64,000 nt of DNA from Mytilus galloprovincialis (taxonomy: Eukaryota > Mollusca > Bivalvia > Mytilida > Mytilidae), in contig NC_134845.1 of NCBI RefSeq assembly GCF_965363235.1, positions 25,174,524 to 25,238,523 of the forward strand, read 5' to 3'. Below are positions 59,401 to 64,000 of this stretch, piece after piece; the first letter of the stretch is position 1; each line of letters begins with the position of its first letter. The position numbers and the translations under genes were made by a program. The notes beneath the pieces are model-generated. The model was not told the DNA's origin. It did not search any database and was given only the letters and a program-made list of their open reading frames with translations.

Positions 59401-61701
59401 GTTTGTATATTTATCCTTAGAAGCAATTTGCATAACAATCAACAACAATATTTTTTAGAACACTGTTTATTGTGTATTATTGAGAAAGCATCTTATATCA
59501 TATATGTTCTTTGAGTCATACTTAACCTACATTCTCAAACTACAAACAGATGTATTCAACTGTCATAATTACATTACAACTACAAAGTCTTACAAGGATT
59601 CTGTGTATTACTGATTTCACCCGATTAGTTTAAGGCACTGGAGATACTATAATGAATTGATTGATACAGCAATCTAAAATATATTATAATCATTGATCTG
59701 GAATTTATTTTATTACATTATACTGACCATTTCCTAACATTGTCATGGAGATTGTATTAGTTTCTAATTGATAGTATTTTGGTTTAAAAGCTTCACATGT
59801 CTTGTAGCTGTTTCCAGAACATTTGCATAAATTGTGTTATATTATAAAACTGCTTTCAAAACATTAACATTAAATGGGTTATATCAAAAAAACAATTGAA
59901 TTTAATATATTATTTATTTCCAGAATTTGATGAGAATATAGATGACAGTGAAACAGACAGTAGATATTCTATAGGAACAAACATTAGTAAATCAAGCTCA
60001 GTAAGTACACATATTATTCGAGATTAAAACAGACTTTCTGGTTGTCCATACCTTGTATACAGGGAAGTTACTTTGAAAATAGGGTGCCACCTTTTACATC
60101 TTCAGGTTACTATAAGTTATTTGACACCTACACACAATAATGTCTCAAAGTGCCTTCATAAGAAAATGTCTGTACCAATTCAGGAATATGTTATCCATAA
60201 TCCATTCGTTTGAGCTTTTGATATTGCTATTTGATTAGGGACTTTCTGTTTTGAAATTTTCCTCGGAGTTCAGTATTTTTTGTGATTTTACTTTTTCCCT
60301 GCAGGCTCCCATTAATCAAAGTAAATTTTATACATGCATTAATTGATAACCTTTGGTTTTAAAAACTAGAGACAGTTTTTTTTGCTACAATCTCACCAAT
60401 GGGCGAGATGAGATTGATGTAGCTGAGAAAAGTCCTCGAGTCGAAATAAAAGTTGATAATCTCTTAAGAACCATTTTCCTAGGCAACATCAATTACATCA
60501 TGTACATTGTCCTACAACACCATCATTTTCTCATTAATCTTGAGTTGAATTGCTTGAGATGGACAATTATCACTCAAGATCCAACAATATGTTAAGAAAA
60601 TAGCAATATTGTTAAATATCAGCTGTAGGACATAATATAAAGCTTTTTAAGCTAAGCTCTCTTTATACATTTACTCACCAAAAGGTGCTCCATGTTTTTA
60701 AACAACAGCTAACATAGTACCAAGTATATTAGCAGACAGAAAACTTTGGTAATCAGTACATGGATGTGTAGATTAAAGAGCTCTTAGTATGCAAAACATA
60801 AGAGCAAAACAAGGGGAATGAATCATTTTACTTCACTGGAAAGAAGTCTGTTTGAAAGTAATTTAATGTCTTTAACAGTTTGCAAAAGGGTTTAAATTAT
60901 GGAAATTTGAGGACGTTCAGTTGTTACAAGTAAGGCTGTGGCGTGTAGTACTAGTAATACAATTAAACTGCTTTGTGACTGATTGACTTGATTTGTTTTT
61001 TGCTTTATTGATTGAGTGTCACTCATCATTTAATTAGTTTTCTTGCTTTTAAAAATGTTTATTTGAACAATGTAACTTGTGTTGCCTAACATCCAAGTTG
61101 CAGTGATTTGCTGAGTTGACACAACGTGATAATGTTTGTCGTAGTGATTTGCTGAGTTGGCATAATGTGATAACTTTTGTCGTCTTGCATTATCGTGTCA
61201 CACTTTGTTAATTTGCATCTCCTTGGAAATGCTTAGACATAATTTAACCAAATGTTTTACAGATTCATCTTTAAGGCATTAAGCTGTGTGCAATTTTAAA
61301 CATTTCCGAGAAATTTTATTTGGAGTTCTTATAATAAAACATGCACTTTAAAATGCTTATATTATATATATGACAACATGGAACACTTACACATAAAAAA
61401 ATATTCAACCTTAGGCAAACTGTAATACAAAATTAGTCAAAACTGTATAAATAACAACAAATATTTCATTTTTTTATAGACTATGGAAAATCTAAAAATA
61501 GAACCAGGATTATTCCGAGAAGTAATGACAATGAGTTTGAGGAGTTTGACTAACGTTGAAGTGACTGTTGACAGCAGTGGTGGAAGATCAACTAATTATA
61601 ACGAGATGGAATATCAGAAAAGTCAGAAAATACAAGATTTCTTCCTGCTGATGGCCATTTGTAATACTGTTGTTGTTACAACGCATGCTCATGAAGATTT
61701 G
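41043..61701 (+). CDS. ATP10: ATP10-class P4-ATPase (phospholipid flippase), 5' portion, 9 exons
   Basis: Model join(41043..41443, 44560..44767, 51125..51207, 52862..52974, 55909..56040, 57363..57493, 59151..59400, 59924..60000, 61480..61701): 539 residues, phase-consistent throughout, continuing past the window. P4-ATPases move phospholipids from the outer to the cytoplasmic membrane leaflet. Seen here: M1-M2 (about 60-115, with [12 protein letters not shown] and NWVPQ), actuator domain with DGETNLK (186-192), [10 protein letters not shown] and [10 protein letters not shown]3, M4 with IPLAL (359-363), the phosphorylation motif DKTGTLT with Asp413, and ICNTVVVT near the end. [27 protein letters not shown] and the exon-1 text point to the ATP10A/B/D branch. 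The ATP-binding domain, M5-M10 and C-tail must lie downstream of 64000. M4 departs from the usual PISL. Vertebrate P4 partners are CDC50 proteins, not present here. Confidence 0.93.
42653..42968. mobile_element. ATP10: 316-bp hAT-like MITE in ATP10 intron 1
   Basis: Ends are CAGGGTTCTGACTAAGG and CCTTAGCAAGAACCCTG, inverted repeats with two mismatches; CAGGG...CCCTG termini are common in hAT elements. Internal GAGTCC and GGACTCA motifs repeat on both arms. No clear 8-bp target duplication was found. Confidence 0.6.
44560..44767 (+). CDS. ATP10: ATP10 exon 2 (residues 134-203)
   Basis: Acceptor ttgttttag, donor CAG|gtaatt. It encodes the actuator-domain entry [19 protein letters not shown] and the dephosphorylation loop [12 protein letters not shown], in which DGET replaces the TGE(S) of other P-type ATPases. 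Confidence 0.93.
47956..48809 (+). repeat. ATP10: Three tandem copies of a 285-bp unit in ATP10 intron 2
   Basis: Units start ACATCTTTAA at 47956, 48241 and 48525 (steps 285 and 284) and end GATATAGGTAAAAAAGGAAA. Copies are almost identical, with changes such as TTAGGTAAAA, TTACGTAAAA and TTACATAAAA, which implies recent amplification. Non-coding. Confidence 0.9.
50458..50533 (+). repeat. Two tandem copies of a 38-bp unit
   Basis: The unit AATTTAAGAAGATATTTATA plus ATGATCACAATCATTGAC is perfectly doubled in ATP10 intron 2. A run of 13 G lies nearby (about 50093-50105). Confidence 0.85.
51125..51207 (+). CDS. ATP10: ATP10 exon 3 (residues 204-230)
   Basis: Acceptor tttttctttttcag, donor AT|gtaagt. 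It encodes [20 protein letters not shown], matching the actuator-domain segment with IECEKPN in relatives. It ends two bases into codon 231 and is completed in phase by exon 4. Confidence 0.88.
52862..52974 (+). CDS. ATP10: ATP10 exon 4 (residues 231-268)
   Basis: Acceptor aatctttcag, donor G|gtaacg. It encodes the [22 protein letters not shown] segment leading into the GHETK motif of exon 5. Phase is maintained on both sides. Confidence 0.9.
53361..54747. mobile_element. ATP10: 1.4-kb element with AGCTCACCTG ends in ATP10 intron 4
   Basis: Begins AGCTCACCTGGCCTAAAAGG and ends CAGGTGAGCGATTCAGGCTC followed by TTGAGAGCCTCTTG, giving inverted CACCTG/CAGGTG ends. A (GTC)n microsatellite is at about 53408-53432. 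Inside, about 53455-53945 and 53955-54440 are diverged direct copies of one another (CTTCTCCTCTGAAACTACTG and following). No coding. This layout is common in bivalve genomes. Confidence 0.7.
54955..55285 (+). repeat. Dispersed repeat in ATP10 intron 4
   Basis: Contains GGAATGTGCCAAAGTGACAA, GACCATAGAGCAGACAACAG, TTCTCGCACCCGGAGGCGTC and CTTGGGACAGGCGCAAAAAT. Pieces recur at 8125-8260 and 31200-31225. Probably a SINE-like or non-autonomous family of mussels. Confidence 0.65.
55465..55650 (-). repeat. Dispersed repeat, family D, inverted copy
   Basis: The reverse complement matches 30985-31225, with segments corresponding to CATCCAAGTCACA, GGTCAAAGTACGG, GGCCAACACCAAACAG, AGCTATAAAGGGC and ATCATTCAAACAGGAAAA. 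Confidence 0.6.
55909..56040 (+). CDS. ATP10: ATP10 exon 5 (residues 269-312)
   Basis: Acceptor gtatttttcag, donor A|gtaagt. It encodes [22 protein letters not shown] and most of M3 ([13 protein letters not shown]). The conserved RYKRSKLE block is characteristic of P4-ATPases. Confidence 0.92.
57363..57493 (+). CDS. ATP10: ATP10 exon 6 (residues 313-356)
   Basis: Acceptor ctttttcttttcag, donor CAG|gtacaa. It encodes the end of M3, the exoplasmic loop with WYNPYFQG and the first part of M4 ([12 protein letters not shown]). Phase 0 at its 3' end. Confidence 0.9.
58621..58896 (+). repeat. ATP10: Four tandem copies of a 69-bp unit in ATP10 intron 6
   Basis: Units start TTGACCAGCT at 58621, 58690, 58759 and 58828. 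Copies differ by one or two bases. Being a multiple of three and stop-free, the array is open on both strands (126 and 95 codons), but it lies inside an intron with no splice or family support for translation. Confidence 0.9.
59151..59400 (+). CDS. ATP10: ATP10 exon 7 (residues 357-439), phosphorylation site
   Basis: Acceptor ctcttcatttcag, donor G|gtttgt. It encodes the M4 core [11 protein letters not shown], the cytosolic stretch [12 protein letters not shown], and DKTGTLT with catalytic Asp413. The PISL motif of most P4-ATPases reads PLAL here. Confidence 0.95.
59924..60000 (+). CDS. ATP10: ATP10 exon 8 (residues 440-465)
   Basis: Acceptor tatttatttccag, donor TCA|gtaagt. It encodes an acidic, Ser-rich linker ([15 protein letters not shown]) in the variable insertion after the phosphorylation site. 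Support comes from splice sites and phase more than from conserved residues. Confidence 0.75.
60195..60275 (-). repeat. Dispersed repeat, family A, inverted fragment
   Basis: The reverse complement contains segments matching GAACTCCGAGGAAAAT and GTCCCTAATCAAAT of 9110-9345. It lies in ATP10 intron 8. Confidence 0.55.
61480..61701 (+). CDS. ATP10: ATP10 exon 9 (residues 466-539), last in window
   Basis: Acceptor ttttttatag, donor TTG|gtaggt. It encodes a variable linker, then [16 protein letters not shown], the conserved start of the nucleotide-binding domain. No further exon was recognised in 61702-64000. Confidence 0.9.
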
Positions 61702-64000
61702 GTAGGTACCAGTTAATCATTAGACAGGGATACAGTTTGTTTATCTTTTTCTCACATAGATAGTTCTTTGTTAATAGTTTTAACTGTGTTATTTGTAATT
61801 GGCTTACTAGCTTCAATTTTTAGTGAACTGTTTTGTTAAAAAGTGTGTCATTTTCACATCTTGCTAGTATGTAATAGGATTTTACGAATGAATGAGCAAT
61901 CATTCATGTAGAAAATTACCTATTAGAATCTTTATTATGATAAAGGTGTTTCACTTTTCTCACTTGTAATACTAACCATCGTGTTTATTTATATTTGCAT
62001 TAGATTCATACTACATCTTCTATAATCAGAATTAGATCATTCATGTAGTTTATATTATTTAAAATCATTAAAAACGTAATTGTCACATACATCATAGCCA
62101 TACTTAAACATTCTGAACTTCCAAATAAAGTGACAAAATGTCATTTCATATGAAAGTATTCTGTTGTTAATATACTAAAGTTAGATAAAAGTAGTCCAAA
62201 TATGTGTCCTGCTACAGAACCGTGTTTGATACTAGATGCTAGATTATGGAGGTTTTGGCTTGAGTTTCTGTTTAAAACTTTCCAACATAAGTGGACAATC
62301 CCTATTCTTAGCTTTCGTTGTTCATTCATTCTTAAGAGTCCATTATTTTGGAGATTTTACCATCTATCAGCCTATTCATACATTTCAGTCCAAAATACAA
62401 TGGTTTAATTGTTTGACCTTGCCATCAGTTTCATTGTTGGAAGAAAAAAAAAAATCATTCAATTGAAAAGGATTTTTTTTCCTCTTTGTGCCAAAATTTT
62501 AATCTCACTTATTCTCATCTGCCTATTCAAAAAGGGAAGAAAATGGAGTATACATATTTTGGTTGATTATAAATTGCCTAACAATGTTATTTTAACACAC
62601 TATTTAGTATGTAAATATTAAAATGTTAAAATTATTTACAATGCGCTAAAAAGTGAACGTTATATTTCAAACTAGCTTCAGCGAGTGTGCATCTATCCTG
62701 GTGAAATCGGAATATTTGTTGATTATAATGCAATTTTAATGAATTCTGTTCTATTTGAATGGCTGATTTTTTGGATTTAACATTCACTGTTGCCATGTTT
62801 TGTACTTCATTTCTTTACCTTCACTTTTAAGGTTAATTCTCTTAAAATTCCTCATTGAATTTGTTCTATGAAATAACGTCATTAACAACCTGTTGTAAAT
62901 ATATCATGTTCTTAGCACAGTTTTATTTAGTAGAATCAAATTTTATTTGTTTTCATATATATCATATTTATTTCATACCATACACAGACATGACAGAAGG
63001 GCTGTTCTATTAAAACATACTAGAACACACCCGCGAAATCGCGGGCATAAACAGCTTGTGAACTGTTGTAGGATGATGTTTGTAAAAGATAATTATGTAT
63101 CATGGAGAATTTCAGAAAAGGTATCAAAAGCCCTCTCCCTTTTTCCAAAGTTCGATATTTGTTTCCTTTCTGTTAAATTCAACTATTTCCGTGTTTCTGG
63201 CCTCAGACCACAATTATTCTCCTTTGCTACAATGCATCTTTTGGTAAAAGTCAAATCAAATTTAAAATTTGCACCGCTTCAAACATGAAATAAATGTAAG
63301 TAATTATATGTCGACCGTTATTAGTCTAATAAAATATGCTTCTAGGACGATCGGATTCATCAGTGCTTTTTCTTCTGAGAGCCTTATTAACATGCCAATG
63401 GTAGGATATGAATCTTGCATAAATGACTAAGACCGACTAAGGCTAATTTGAGGGGTGGTCGGAGGGGTTCTGATCCCGAAATCCCGGTCTTAAAAACATG
63501 AAATCCCAAGATGCAGAATTTAAAGAAATTCATATCCCGAAATACCGAAATCGAAAAATATATTCCCGGATCCCGTATTGAGCAATCCCCAGATCCCGAG
63601 CTTATAAACACCCGATCCCGAAGTCCCGAAAAAGGTCCTGCCTCCCTCAAGTCTCTACCCTACTTTCATTGTTGCAAAATCACTACTTTCACTTTCAACA
63701 ATTAATTTTTATGTCCCATTTATGTGCAATATGTTTTCTAGTCTGTACATCCGTGCGTTCGTTCGTTCGATCGTGACGTCCGTCCGTCTGTCCCGCTTCG
63801 GGTTACAGTTTTTAGTCGAGGTACTTTTTGATGAAGTTGAAGTCCAATCAACTCGAAACTTAGTAAATATAGTGCCGAGGTGGCATCTGTATACTATGGA
63901 CACATTATTGTTTCCACATGTTTTACTTATTTTAATATATATGCAACTGGTATGACCCCTTATATTGTTAAAATTTCAAAGAAAACAGTAGACAGAATAC
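61702..64000 (+). other. ATP10: ATP10 intron 9 (open at window end) with repeat fragments
   Basis: No further flippase exon was recognised. 63014-63050 (CCCGCGAAATCGCGGGC, a perfect hairpin) looks like the end of a short transposon. 63465-63640 is a TCCCG-rich degenerate repeat. From about 63730 a (CGTT)n/(CGTC)n stretch and CTGTCCCGCTTCGGGTTACA begin a repeat that runs off the window and resembles one common in bivalve DNA. Frames of 60-113 codons here overlap these repeats. Confidence 0.45.

Noticed and set aside
62202..63288. Several frames of 62-113 codons near the window end as genes
   Set aside because: They lie in ATP10 intron 9, overlap repeat sequence and have no recognisable domains.

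Overview
The window looks like nuclear DNA of a marine bivalve, most likely a mussel of the Mytilus type. It is AT-rich and intron-rich. It is crowded with short dispersed repeats, foldback and inverted-repeat elements, LINE 3' ends and minisatellites of the kind found in mussel genomes, and its clear proteins are animal proteins. The genus is an inference from repeat style, not a measured match.

Three protein-coding genes can be supported. (1) At 9399-13279 (+) a two-exon gene encodes a predicted 1084-residue secretory-pathway protein. A 20-residue signal-peptide exon is spliced to one uninterrupted 3.2-kb exon that carries a complete GMC-type flavin oxidoreductase, then about 250 unassigned residues, then a PNKP-type (polynucleotide kinase 3'-phosphatase-like) HAD domain in which the nucleophilic Asp is Gly. 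This fusion is the most unusual object in the window. (2) At 34705-40446 (-) a five-exon gene encodes COMMD8, 185 residues, complete. (3) From 41043 (+) to beyond the window end, nine exons encode the first 539 residues of an ATP10-class P4-ATPase (phospholipid flippase). COMMD8 and ATP10 are divergent, with 596 bp between their start codons.

Layout: 1-9398 is repeats (an 890-bp hairpin-ended element, a 5'-truncated LINE, a 630-bp inverted-repeat element) leading into the 5' end of gene 1. 13280-34496 is gene-poor: a possible orphan minus-strand terminal exon near 14.9 kb, a LINE remnant, a degenerate repeat field at 17-18 kb, a 350-bp duplication, a foldback at 23.6-24.1 kb, a 39-bp minisatellite of about 1.07 kb, a 147-bp-period repeat and twin 456-bp elements. 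34.5-64 kb holds COMMD8 and ATP10, whose introns contain further elements and tandem repeats.

No functional link between the three genes is evident beyond the shared promoter region of COMMD8 and ATP10. Splice models were built by eye from GT/AG sites, phase continuity and family resemblance. No search, alignment or transcript data were available.
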